This document shows, piece after piece, positions 17,520-25,601 of a stretch of 64,000 nucleotides of DNA. Position 1 is the stretch's first letter. Every line of letters starts with the position of its first letter. A program made the translations under genes and the position numbers. Origin of the DNA: Lacticaseibacillus jixianensis (GTDB lineage: Bacteria > Bacillota > Bacilli > Lactobacillales > Lactobacillaceae); contig NZ_RHOJ01000005.1 in NCBI RefSeq assembly GCF_003946485.1, forward strand, positions 62,001 through 126,000, in the 5' to 3' direction. The notes under the pieces were generated by a model. The model was not told the origin of the DNA and made no database searches. It saw only the letters and a list, made by a program, of their open reading frames with translations.

Positions 17520-18893
17520 ATGCCTAAGTCATCGCGTAAGGAGCGCCAAGTGATGTTCGCCGAGGAAGAGGCTGGTTCCAAGAGCCTGGACGAGATCAAC
17601 GGCAGCATCGAAGTCCCCCAGAACGCGGGTTTTTGGAAAACATTGCTGACCTACACCGGGCCGGGCATTCTCATCGCGGTCGGGTACATGGATCCTGGTA
17701 ACTGGATCACCTCGATCGCCGGGGGCGCGCAGTTCAAGTACACGCTGCTGACGGTGGTGCTGATCTCCAGTCTGACGGCGATGCTGCTGCAAGCCATGGC
17801 CGCGCGGCTAGGCATTGTCACCGGCAAGGACCTGGCGCAGTTGACCCGTGAGCGCACCGGCAAGAAAACCGGCTTCGTGCTGTGGGTGATCACCGAGCTG
17901 GCCATCATGGCGACCGACGTGGCCGAGATCATTGGGTCGGCGATCGCGCTGGAACTGCTCTTCAAGATCCCACTGATCGTCGGCATCGTGATCACCTCCG
18001 CCGACGTCTTGATCCTGTTGCTGCTCATGCGGCTCGGGTTCCGTAAAATTGAGGCCATCGTGGCCGTGCTGGTTGCAGTCATCTTACTGGTCTTTACTTA
18101 CGAAGTCCTGCTGTCGGAGCCGAACGTCGGGCAGATGCTGCAGGGGTACCTGCCGTCACCAACGATCCTGACCAACCGCTCGGAGCTGTACCTGGCGCTG
18201 GGGATCGTCGGGGCGACGGTCATGCCCCATGACCTTTACCTTGGGTCCTCGATCTCCCAGACCCGGGCGGTCGACCGCAGTGATCGCAAGGCGGTCAAAA
18301 AGGCCATCCGGTTCACCACGATCGACTCCAACATTCAACTGACCTTGGCGTTCGTCGTGAACTCTTTGCTGTTAATCTTAGGGGCGGCGCTGTTCTTCGG
18401 CACCAATTCCGACCTGGGCCGCTTCGTTGATCTGTTCAACGCGCTGCAGGATAGCAAGGTCGTGGGGGCCATCGCCAGTCCCGTGCTTTCCATGCTCTTT
18501 GCGGTCGCGCTGCTGTCTTCCGGGCAGAGTTCGACCATCACCGGCACGCTGGCCGGGCAGATCATCATGGAAGGGTTCATCCGGCTGAAGATGCCGCTGT
18601 GGGCGCAGCGCCTGCTGACGCGGCTGCTGTCCGTGACGCCGGTGCTGATTTTTGCCATTATCTACAAGGGAAACGAGGCCAAGATCGAAGGCCTGCTGAC
18701 GTTCTCGCAGGTGTTCCTGTCGGTGGCGCTGCCGTTCGCGGTGATCCCGCTGGTCATGTATACGTCGAACGAGGAGCTCATGGGCGAGTTCAAGAACCGC
18801 GCCTGGGTCAAATACGCGGCCTGGTTTGTCACCGTGGTGCTGATCATCCTGAACGTCTGGCTAATTCTCCAGACCTTCGGCATTAAACTTTAA
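17520..18893 (+). CDS. mntH: Nramp family divalent metal (Mn2+) transporter
   Basis: Proton-coupled manganese/iron importer in the membrane. The metal-site motif DPGN is at residues 58-61 ([11 protein letters not shown]) and the second, MPH ([11 protein letters not shown]), near 234. About 11 hydrophobic helices, 457 residues, with a 35-residue polar N-terminus common in lactobacilli. The ATG at 17520 follows GGGAGG by 7 bases; the GTG at 17517 is an alternative. It is monocistronic, flanked by terminators, which fits separate control by metal status. I could not confirm an MntR site. Confidence 0.94.
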   Translation: MPKSSRKERQVMFAEEEAGSKSLDEINGSIEVPQNAGFWKTLLTYTGPGILIAVGYMDPGNWITSIAGGAQFKYTLLTVVLISSLTAMLLQAMAARLGIVTGKDLAQLTRERTGKKTGFVLWVITELAIMATDVAEIIGSAIALELLFKIPLIVGIVITSADVLILLLLMRLGFRKIEAIVAVLVAVILLVFTYEVLLSEPNVGQMLQGYLPSPTILTNRSELYLALGIVGATVMPHDLYLGSSISQTRAVDRSDRKAVKKAIRFTTIDSNIQLTLAFVVNSLLLILGAALFFGTNSDLGRFVDLFNALQDSKVVGAIASPVLSMLFAVALLSSGQSSTITGTLAGQIIMEGFIRLKMPLWAQRLLTRLLSVTPVLIFAIIYKGNEAKIEGLLTFSQVFLSVALPFAVIPLVMYTSNEELMGEFKNRAWVKYAAWFVTVVLIILNVWLILQTFGIKL

Positions 18894-18899
18894 CCGAGC

Positions 18900-18928
18900 A
18901 GTCGTCCAGGTAATGGGCGACTTTTTTT
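18900..18928 (+). terminator. intrinsic terminator after mntH
   Basis: AGTCGTCC / GGGCGACT stem (one wobble) followed by seven Ts. A structured repeat begins 3 bp later. Confidence 0.88.
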
Positions 18929-18931
18929 GAT

Positions 18932-19055
18932 GGTGCACAGGGTCGACGCACCTAGCCCGACGATTAGCCTAGCTTCGGGCATTGCCGCCGTACTTTGGCG
19001 GCGAGGACCGGAGCGTAGCTAAGCGCTCGGGCGTTGTCGACCCGCAGCCCGAATA
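18932..19055 (+). repeat. structured intergenic element, copy 3
   Basis: A GGGTCGAC/GTCGACCC (18940-18947, 19036-19043), B GCCCGA/TCGGGC (18955-18960, 19027-19032), C GCTTCGGGC/GACCGGAGC (18972-18980, 19006-19014, 8 of 9 pairs), D GCCGCC/GGCGGC with loop GTACTTT (18984-19002). Ends GCCCGAATAG. Confidence 0.85.
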
Positions 19056-19058
19056 GAT

Positions 19059-19182
19059 GGTGCGAAGGGTCGCCGCACTTAGCCCGACAGTCAGCATAGC
19101 CCTTGGCATTGCCGCCGTACTTTGGCGGCGAGGCCAAGGGCGTAGCTGAATGCTCGGGCGTTGGCGACCCGGCGCCCGAATA
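19059..19182 (+). repeat. structured intergenic element, copy 4, plus truncated fifth head
   Basis: A GGGTCGCC/GGCGACCC (19067-19074, 19163-19170), B GCCCGA/TCGGGC (19082-19087, 19154-19159), CAGC/GCTG (19092-19095, 19145-19148), C GCCCTTGGC/GCCAAGGGC (19099-19107, 19133-19141, perfect), D GCCGCC/GGCGGC (19111-19129). After GCCCGAATAG another head, GGTGCGAAGGGTCGCCGC, starts at 19186 and stops by about 19205. Confidence 0.85.
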
Positions 19183-19232
19183 GATGGTGCGAAGGGTCGC
19201 CGCCTGAGGCTGACGAAGATAAATAAATTCTC

Positions 19233-19261
19233 TTGACTTCGGTGGTTTGGGGGGGTATCTT
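19233..19261 (+). promoter_or_regulatory. promoter of the gntR-ABC operon
   Basis: TTGACT (19233-19238), exact 17-bp spacer, TATCTT (19256-19261). It lies just before the inverted repeat at 19271. Confidence 0.75.
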
Positions 19262-19270
19262 GACGTCGTA

Positions 19271-19294
19271 GGTTAGTTACTCAATTAATTAACC
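19271..19294 (+). promoter_or_regulatory. likely operator of the GntR/YtrA-type regulator
   Basis: Imperfect 24-bp inverted repeat, half-sites GGTTAGTTA and TAATTAACC, placed where transcription from the promoter at 19233 should begin. This position suits autorepression by the encoded regulator. Confidence 0.6.
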
Positions 19295-19317
19295 AAACAA
19301 CCGAAAGGAGGCGGCCC

Positions 19318-19686
19318 ATGAAATTCGATGCAAGCAGCATTGTGCCGCTGTATCAGCAGATCGCCGATCAGTTTACCGCCGGGATCCTCAGTGGCGCTTT
19401 TCCCGAAGACACCCAGATCCCGTCGACGACTGAGGTGGCAAGGACGTACGCAATTAATCCGGCAACGGTGCTGAAGGGGATGAACGTGTTGGTGGAGGCA
19501 GGACTGATCGAAAAGCGGCGCGGCATCGGCATGTTTGTCACTGCTGGCGCTCAGGAAACGCTCAGGAAGAAGCGCAAGCACGATTTCTACGCGGACCGGA
19601 TCACGGCGCTGGTGGCAGCTGCCAAGGCGTTAGATATCAGCAAGGCGGAGCTGGTCGCCGCCATTGAAGAGGGGTATGAGCAATGA
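19318..19686 (+). CDS. GntR family (YtrA subfamily) transcriptional regulator
   Basis: 122 residues: a winged helix (VPLYQQIADQFTAGILSG, then IPSTTEVARTYAINPATVLKG) with a short C-terminal dimerisation tail in place of a ligand domain. That short tail is the YtrA hallmark. These repressors usually control the ABC transporter genes that follow. The ATG follows GAAAGGAGGCGG. Its last 4 bases overlap the ATPase gene (ATGA), so all four genes form one operon. Confidence 0.92.
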   Translation: MKFDASSIVPLYQQIADQFTAGILSGAFPEDTQIPSTTEVARTYAINPATVLKGMNVLVEAGLIEKRRGIGMFVTAGAQETLRKKRKHDFYADRITALVAAAKALDISKAELVAAIEEGYEQ

Positions 19687-20555
19687 GCAAGCTGGAATTT
19701 AAGCAAGTGACGCGCACTTTTGGCAACAAGAAGGTGCTGCGAGGGGTCAACATGACCTGGGAGCCCGGCCAGCTGTACGGCTTGCTTGGCCGCAACGGCG
19801 CAGGCAAGAGCACGCTGATGAACATCGTCAATAACCGCCTGTTCCCGACCGCCGGCAAGGTCCTGCTGGACGGGAAAAGCGTCACCGAAAACGCAGACGC
19901 GCAAAATCGTATTTTCCTGATGAGCGCCGCGATGCTCTACCCAGGCGATAGCCGGATCGAGCAGCTGTTCACGCTGACCAAGCAAATGTACGGCGCCTTT
20001 GACGACCCGCTGGCCGCTCACCTGGCCAAGGCGTTTGGGCTGGATCCCCACCAGCGGTTCCGCAAGCTGTCGACCGGGTATCGCACCATCGCCAAGCTGA
20101 TCATCGCGCTGTGCGTGCCGTGTGAGTTCGTGATGCTGGACGAGCCGGTCCTGGGTCTGGACGCCAATAACCGGGAGATTTTCTACCAGGAGCTGGCCAA
20201 CACCTTCGCCAACAAGCCGCGGACATTCATCATCGCGTCCCACCTGATCGAGGAGATCGAAAATCTGGTCACGCATGTGTTCGTGCTCGATGGCGGGACG
20301 ATCACCTTGGATGAAGATGTCGCCGAGCTGACCGCCAAGGGCCGCGTTGTCACGGGACCGACCGCCCTGGTCCACGAATGGCTGGGTGGCACCTGTGTCC
20401 TGCGTGAGGTGCCGCTGGGCGGGATGCTGACGGCTTACACACTGGATGCACCGCTGGAAAAGCCGGTGCCGGCCGGCGTCACCGTGGGCGGCATGGACCT
20501 GCAGCAGATGTACCTGGAGCTGACCCGCAATGGGGGTGGCGTAGATGACGACTAA
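19683..20555 (+). CDS. ABC transporter ATP-binding protein
   Basis: 290-residue ATPase. Walker A GRNGAGKST (37-45), the signature region is degenerate (FRKLSTGYRTIAKLI in place of LSGGQ), Walker B FVMLDEPVLGLD near 145-156, and the H-loop SHLIEE. The C-terminal extension is about 70 residues. Driver of the two membrane proteins that follow. YtrA-controlled exporters of this kind respond to cell-wall-active peptides in other Firmicutes, but the substrate here is unknown. Confidence 0.9.
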   Translation: MSKLEFKQVTRTFGNKKVLRGVNMTWEPGQLYGLLGRNGAGKSTLMNIVNNRLFPTAGKVLLDGKSVTENADAQNRIFLMSAAMLYPGDSRIEQLFTLTKQMYGAFDDPLAAHLAKAFGLDPHQRFRKLSTGYRTIAKLIIALCVPCEFVMLDEPVLGLDANNREIFYQELANTFANKPRTFIIASHLIEEIENLVTHVFVLDGGTITLDEDVAELTAKGRVVTGPTALVHEWLGGTCVLREVPLGGMLTAYTLDAPLEKPVPAGVTVGGMDLQQMYLELTRNGGGVDDD

Positions 20556-21276
20556 ATTTCGGGCGATGTTGAGAGTGCAGCTGCAGATGATGGCCATCGT
20601 GATGGTTGGCGGCTTGTTCGGCGGGCTGATCTTTGTTGTGATGAGCTTGGTCGGTGGCACCGCCGAGGTCAATGGGTGGTCCAGTGAGTTTATCGGCCTG
20701 TACATGGCCGCAATTTTGGGTTATTTTGCCACCCCCTGGGCGCTCGGGTCCGCGTTTCAAAACGGCGTCAGTCGCAAGCTGTTTCTGCAAACCGCTGCGG
20801 TGGGGTTGATCGTCTGTTCGGCGCTCATGGCCGGGTTCGTCACTGCGGTTAGTGCGGTGCCGGTGCTTGCCGGCACCGGCAGCTTTCTGGCTTCGGTCTA
20901 CCACCTGACCGGCGCAGCGGGAACCCTGTGGTGCGTCGCGCTGCGGTTCATGGCGTACTTGGCATTTGCAGCGATTGGCGCGGCCCTTGGCTTTTTGAGC
21001 CTGCCATTCAGTGGCAAAGTCAGATTTGCACTGGTGTTTGGTATTTACGGGCTGATGGTGCTGCCGGGGTTGGCTCTGGTGTTAGTGATGATGGCACTAC
21101 CTCACTTGGTGACCGACTCTGGGATGCTGCAGTTCCTGCTGGCGCTGGTCGGGTTGCCGCTGCACCGGGCGCCCCAACCGCAGATATTGCTCTTGATCTT
21201 CACGGTGTTGACGCTCGGTTTTGGCTTTCTGGCGGTGCGTTTCGGCCGCCGCGCCGAGCTCAACGATCGGGTTTAG
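20545..21276 (+). CDS. ABC transporter membrane subunit (putative)
   Basis: 243 residues with about six hydrophobic segments (for example MMAIVMVGGLFGGLIFVVMSL and ALVFGIYGLMVLPGLALVLV). No extracellular domain. The start overlaps the ATPase stop by 11 bp. It has no sequence motif beyond its topology, so the assignment rests on operon position. Confidence 0.72.
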   Translation: MTTKFRAMLRVQLQMMAIVMVGGLFGGLIFVVMSLVGGTAEVNGWSSEFIGLYMAAILGYFATPWALGSAFQNGVSRKLFLQTAAVGLIVCSALMAGFVTAVSAVPVLAGTGSFLASVYHLTGAAGTLWCVALRFMAYLAFAAIGAALGFLSLPFSGKVRFALVFGIYGLMVLPGLALVLVMMALPHLVTDSGMLQFLLALVGLPLHRAPQPQILLLIFTVLTLGFGFLAVRFGRRAELNDRV

Positions 21277-21288
21277 GAGGGGAAAGTC

Positions 21289-22038
21289 ATGAAAAAACGT
21301 GTCATGTTCAAAATGCAGCTCCTTGACCTGGTGAAGCCGTTTCTTATTTTTGCCGTGGTCATGCTTGGGCTGAGCTTTGTGTTTGTGCTAGGGATCAACG
21401 AATTCGTTGGCGCAAAGATGGACTGGGATCAGCCCTTCGGCAACACGATGATCGTGCCGACCAGCGTGTTCACCCTTGCAGCGAGCATGCTCTTGACGCC
21501 CAAATGGTTGCGGATGGCCACTCAGTTCGGCATTCCGCGCTGGCAGCAATTTTGGACTCAGCTGACCGGGTGGCTGTGCTATGGCCTGGTCGGGTTTGCC
21601 TTTGACTGGCTGATCATGACCATCTTCGGAGTACCGATGCTGTTCATCAAGGAGCTCGGATACTCCGGGACATACACGCCGGTTGCGTGGGTCGCCAACG
21701 CGCTGTTCATCGTGCTGGTGTTCGCCTCGCTTGGCGGCATCGGCATGTTCTTCAACGTGCTGATGCAGCGGGTCAACCGGGTGGCCGCAGCCTTGACGCT
21801 CTGCGGAGTGATCGTCGCCATTGTGTTGGCTTGGTTCCCGGTCGGTCGGCTGATCGCCCCTTCCGACAGTGATGCGGCGGCGCTGACCCGGCACTTGGCC
21901 AGTGGCGCCCTCACCCAGACGCTGCCGGCAGCTCAGGCCAATCCGTTTTTGATCGTGACCGCCGCGCTCCTAGTCTTTGCCGTGATCTTTGGGGTGACCG
22001 CGCTGGGGATGCGCCACATGGTGGTGGCCGAGCAGTAG
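21289..22038 (+). CDS. ABC transporter membrane subunit (putative)
   Basis: 249 residues with about six membrane helices, starting MKKRVMFKMQLLDLVKPFLIF. It is similar in size and layout to the preceding subunit, which suggests a heterodimeric channel. Good AGGAGGGG site before the ATG. Last gene of the gntR operon, or followed by the small gene at 22104 without a visible terminator. Confidence 0.72.
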   Translation: MKKRVMFKMQLLDLVKPFLIFAVVMLGLSFVFVLGINEFVGAKMDWDQPFGNTMIVPTSVFTLAASMLLTPKWLRMATQFGIPRWQQFWTQLTGWLCYGLVGFAFDWLIMTIFGVPMLFIKELGYSGTYTPVAWVANALFIVLVFASLGGIGMFFNVLMQRVNRVAAALTLCGVIVAIVLAWFPVGRLIAPSDSDAAALTRHLASGALTQTLPAAQANPFLIVTAALLVFAVIFGVTALGMRHMVVAEQ

Positions 22039-22103
22039 GCGAGTGCAATTGCTTGCCAGTTGGCCGTTGCGCCTGTAAAGTGAGCGCGAAAGGGGCGGTT
22101 TAC

Positions 22104-22451
22104 ATGTTAGACGTGAAGAATAGTATCGACAACCTGGAATGGACCACCACGCACCACCTGGCCCACATTCAAAATCAGCATCCGTTCATGCGCCGCTGGG
22201 CGGTTCAGTTCGAGCTGGCTTACACCGACTTTCGGGTGATCCAACTGGCATTGCAGCTGGATGGCCAGTACCCTGAGCTGCTGGCCGACTTCAGTAAGAC
22301 ATATGAGGATATTCACAACTTTGAGTTTGCGTTCGCCGGGGATGGGCTGGACGGATTCAACCAGCAGTTTGGCGATCAGATCAATGTTTACGCCAGCCAA
22401 GTCGACCACTTCGAGGACCTCATCGATCAGCTGCGCGACCTTGAATCCTGA
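22104..22451 (+). CDS. hypothetical soluble protein
   Basis: 115-residue acidic, helical protein starting MLDVKNSIDNLEWTTTHHLA. No transmembrane segment and no motif I recognise. The ATG at 22104 follows AAAGGGG by about 9 bases; a longer frame from 22053 is less likely. 65 bp after the ABC membrane gene. Confidence 0.7.
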   Translation: MLDVKNSIDNLEWTTTHHLAHIQNQHPFMRRWAVQFELAYTDFRVIQLALQLDGQYPELLADFSKTYEDIHNFEFAFAGDGLDGFNQQFGDQINVYASQVDHFEDLIDQLRDLES

Positions 22452-22558
22452 TCCGGCGCGGCGGTGTGACGACGCTTGCAAAACGTGGTAGACTGAGCGG
22501 GTCAGTCTGATTCAGGCTGGCGGCTGTTTGTAATCACGTCTTCAATTGGAGGGTCATC

Positions 22559-22735
22559 ATGGCGACAAAGGATCTAACGGTGACGCTGCCCGACGAGTTG
22601 GCAGCGCAGGTGGTCGATGAGGCCAAGACAGTTGACGGTGATGTTTCTGCCGTCGTGCGTTACGCACTGGAACAGTACCTGGAAGAACAGAAGAAGGCGC
22701 GTGCGTTTGCGTTGGAAGATGACTGCAACGATTAA
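22559..22735 (+). CDS. ribbon-helix-helix (CopG-like) protein
   Basis: 58 residues. A beta-strand LTVTLPDEL is followed by two helices (AAQVVDEAKTV and VSAVVRYALEQYLEEQ), the ribbon-helix-helix DNA-binding layout of CopG/MetJ-type regulators and antitoxins. Strong GGAGGG site 7 bases before the ATG. No toxin-like partner lies beside it: a terminator follows directly. It may be an orphan antitoxin or a small regulator. Confidence 0.7.
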   Translation: MATKDLTVTLPDELAAQVVDEAKTVDGDVSAVVRYALEQYLEEQKKARAFALEDDCND

Positions 22736-22747
22736 CTGAAAATGGAT

Positions 22748-22776
22748 AGCCTGCGGAGCGACCTGCAGGCTTTTTT
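22748..22776 (+). terminator. intrinsic terminator after the RHH gene
   Basis: AGCCTGC / GCAGGCT stem followed by six Ts. Confidence 0.85.
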
Positions 22777-22803
22777 GCACTTCATTTGTAAATTTAAGAA
22801 ACG

Positions 22804-22840
22804 AAAAAATGGTCGCCTCCCCAGCGGAAGCGACCATTTT
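22804..22840 (-). terminator. intrinsic terminator of pepC
   Basis: Perfect 11-bp stem AAAATGGTCGC / GCGACCATTTT with a T-run on the minus strand. Confidence 0.88.
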
Positions 22841-22860
22841 GGTAACAACAATGGTGCATT

Positions 22861-24189
22861 CTAGTGCAGTTCGTCCCATGGGTCCAGCGGGATCGGCTCG
22901 GTCTGCGTGGCGGCCAGGATCTCTGGTGTCAGCAGGTCCTTGCGAATCGCAACTTCGTAGGCGTATTGCTCAAACCAGCTTTGGTCAGCGACGTAATACC
23001 CGTCGTTGCCGCGGTCCTTGCCCCAGGAGTTTTCGACCTTCCAGCGAATCGGCTGGCCGTTGTCGTCCAGGTCAACGCCGGTAAGGGTCATCGCGTGGGT
23101 GACCTCGGCCTGCCGAGTGGCGAAGCGCTCGGCCACCCCCAGCTTCATGTCAAAGCCGAACAGGGTGGAGTAGTCGTACAGGCCGCCAGTCAGGGTGCCG
23201 GTATCGCGGTCGACGTCTTGGCCGACATCGTTGCCGAACCAGACCGCCTCGCCGGCTTGCAACTGCTTGATTGCCAGTTTTGCCAGCTGATCAGCCGGGA
23301 CATTCACGAAGGTGATCGGCCGCCCGCCAACGACGGTGTTTTGGCTTGGCAGGCTGTAGGCTTGGAAGTACTGCTTGGTCTGGCGCGGGTCGGCGACGAG
23401 GTTGACATACTGGCCCAGGTCCCAGCCAACATACTTGGCGTAGAATTCCTTTGGGGTCAGGCCGCGGTCGGCGTGGAAGTTCTTTTTGTCGTCGCGGTAC
23501 TCGAAGTCAAAGGTCGCTGGCGGGTTGCCGTACGCGTAAGCCACAATGCGGTAAATGGCGCTCAGGTTGTCATCCTTGATGGCCTCGAGCGCGTCCTGAT
23601 CCTTGCCGGCCTTGGCCGCCTGCTGGATCTCGCTGGCCGCCTTGCGCAGCTTCAGGTTCAGGACCGCATTGAGTTGACCAGTGGCAGAGCTGTTGAAGGT
23701 TTCGGGCATGACGGACTTTGGTACGATGCCGTACTTTTCGATCAGCGCCGGGGCGTTGTCGAATTGGCCACCGTCGCCGTTGGGCTGCTGCAGCAAAGTC
23801 GCCAGCTTGCGGTCTTCAGTCGGGGACGCGGTCGGGTTGGCGATGACCTGTTCGAGAAACAGGTTGGACTTTTCGATGCGGTCGTAGAAGGCCAGGTAGG
23901 CCTGCGAGAGCTCAAGGTCCTTGATGCCGAACTTCTCACCGGCGAAGTGCCGCATGGTGTTGAGCTCGGAGAACATCCAGCAGCGCCCGGACTGCTTCTG
24001 GTTGGTGACCTTGCCGGTGGCCAGCTCAACGGAAAACGCCGGCTTGATCTCCTTATTGTTCAGTTGGCCGCGGCTGGCTGCCTGCGGGCCGACGTTCTGC
24101 ACGATTTTTGCCAGTGCTTTCGCTCCGGGCTGCTTGGCCAGTGCGTCCTGATATCGATCGATCTGTTCAAATGAAATCGCCTTTGCCAA
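22861..24189 (-). CDS. pepC: aminopeptidase C (C1 cysteine peptidase, bleomycin hydrolase family)
   Basis: Cytoplasmic hexameric aminopeptidase that trims casein-derived peptides. Catalytic Cys70 in NQKQSGRCWMFS, catalytic His in VTHAMTLTG (near 370) and Asn in KVENSWG (near 392). 442 residues, the usual length. The TTG at 24189 (MAKAISFEQ) is chosen because AAGGAG lies 8 bases upstream; the frame extends further but without a site. Monocistronic with its own terminator. Confidence 0.95.
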   Translation of the reverse strand: MAKAISFEQIDRYQDALAKQPGAKALAKIVQNVGPQAASRGQLNNKEIKPAFSVELATGKVTNQKQSGRCWMFSELNTMRHFAGEKFGIKDLELSQAYLAFYDRIEKSNLFLEQVIANPTASPTEDRKLATLLQQPNGDGGQFDNAPALIEKYGIVPKSVMPETFNSSATGQLNAVLNLKLRKAASEIQQAAKAGKDQDALEAIKDDNLSAIYRIVAYAYGNPPATFDFEYRDDKKNFHADRGLTPKEFYAKYVGWDLGQYVNLVADPRQTKQYFQAYSLPSQNTVVGGRPITFVNVPADQLAKLAIKQLQAGEAVWFGNDVGQDVDRDTGTLTGGLYDYSTLFGFDMKLGVAERFATRQAEVTHAMTLTGVDLDDNGQPIRWKVENSWGKDRGNDGYYVADQSWFEQYAYEVAIRKDLLTPEILAATQTEPIPLDPWDELH

Positions 24190-24364
24190 ATATCTCACTC
24201 CTTCGGAAACGTATGAAATCAGTCTACCGCTTTTATGAGACCGGTGGAACAGCTTAATGAGAGAAAAATGAAAGAAATTCGCCAAGTTCTCAGTGTTGAC
24301 TCGATTTAGCCAAGCAGCGAGGCCGCGTTCGCGCGGGTGGACCGGTCCCGCCCGCCTTGGCCTA

Positions 24365-24373
24365 TGCTATAAT
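24365..24373 (+). promoter_or_regulatory. extended -10 promoter of ftsW
   Basis: TGCTATAAT, a consensus TG-n extended -10, 32 bp before the TTG start. Confidence 0.6.
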
Positions 24374-24405
24374 AATGACAACTTTGCCGCGAAAGGGCGA
24401 TCCCG

Positions 24406-25587
24406 TTGCTGAAGAAGCTGCATTACCTCGACTATAAAATTTTAGTGCCATACCTCGTCCTTTGCGCGATCGGCGTCGTGATGGTTTTTTCGGCCAGTGC
24501 CTACTGGGTGCAGACGCAGTACCACTGGGCGGATAACGCTGTGATGATCAAGCAGCTCCTGTTCGTCTTAGCGGGACTGTTGCTTGCCCTGTTTTTCTTC
24601 TACTTTAAGCTCAGCGTGTTCCGCCATCCCCGGGTGCAGCTGCTGCTGTGGGCAGCCTTGTTTATCGAGCTGCTCTACCTGCTGTTTGTCGGCCGGTCGG
24701 TCAATGGGGCCGCCGCCTGGATCCCGGTCGGCCCGATCAACATCCAACCGACCGAGTTTGCCAAGCTGATCATTATCTTCTACCTGGCGTACATGTTCAG
24801 CCAGCGGCAAGATAAGATGCGCAGACCCGATTTTTCCATTAAAGAGCTGGTCAAGCCGTTAATTCTGGTTGGCCTTGGCATCTTCTTCGTGCTGGTGGAG
24901 CCGGATACGGGCGGCGCGATCATTATTACGGGCATCACCCTGATGATGCTGTGTGCAAGTGGGATCTCCCTGCGGTGGGGGACGGGCTTCTTCGCCGCAC
25001 TGGCCCTGCTCGTCGGCAGCCTGTACTACGTTTTTGCTAACGTCGCGCTGCCGCACTGGCTGACCAAGCACTACCAGATCCAGCGGCTGACGGCGGCCAT
25101 CCATCCGTTTCAGGAAAGCAAAACGGTCGGCAATCAGGTGGTCAATTCGCTGCTTGCCATTAACCACGGCGGCGTGTTCGGGGTCGGGTTAGGCAACGGC
25201 ACGCAAAAGCTGGGTTACTTGCCTGAGCCGTACACGGATTTTATTCTGGCGGTAATCGCTGAGGAACTGGGGCTGGTCGGTGCGGTGGTCGTGATCGGCC
25301 TGATCTATTACCTGATCGCGCACATTTATCGGGTCGGCATTCGGTCGAAAAGCGCGTACCGGTCGCTGATCAGCTACGGTATTGCCACCATGATGCTGAT
25401 TCAAACCACCTTCAACGTTGGTGCGGTCACCGGCATGCTGCCGGTGACCGGGGTCACGTTGCCGTTCGTCTCGTACGGCGGGTCCTCAATGCTGGTCCTC
25501 AGCATTGCCATGGGGGTCATGCTCAATATTTCGGCGATGGATAAGCAGGCGGCGGCCCGTAAAATGGCTGGCAACCAGGGCAAGTGA
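24406..25587 (+). CDS. ftsW: FtsW/RodA/SpoVE family peptidoglycan polymerase
   Basis: SEDS-family glycosyltransferase that polymerises lipid II at the septum with a class B PBP. About ten membrane helices. The family signatures NIQPTEFAKL (near 120), EPDTGGAIII (near 166) and TGVTLPFVSYGGSSML (near 350-365) are intact. 393 residues, TTG start after AAAGGGCG. Its stop lies 14 bp before the pyc start, so ftsW and pyc are transcribed together, as is common in lactobacilli. Confidence 0.94.
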   Translation: MLKKLHYLDYKILVPYLVLCAIGVVMVFSASAYWVQTQYHWADNAVMIKQLLFVLAGLLLALFFFYFKLSVFRHPRVQLLLWAALFIELLYLLFVGRSVNGAAAWIPVGPINIQPTEFAKLIIIFYLAYMFSQRQDKMRRPDFSIKELVKPLILVGLGIFFVLVEPDTGGAIIITGITLMMLCASGISLRWGTGFFAALALLVGSLYYVFANVALPHWLTKHYQIQRLTAAIHPFQESKTVGNQVVNSLLAINHGGVFGVGLGNGTQKLGYLPEPYTDFILAVIAEELGLVGAVVVIGLIYYLIAHIYRVGIRSKSAYRSLISYGIATMMLIQTTFNVGAVTGMLPVTGVTLPFVSYGGSSMLVLSIAMGVMLNISAMDKQAAARKMAGNQGK

Positions 25588-25601
25588 AAGGAAGCGTGCA
25601 C

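Noticed and set aside
22864-24174. 436-codon plus-strand frame
   Set aside because: Antisense of pepC, whose catalytic motifs are intact on the other strand.
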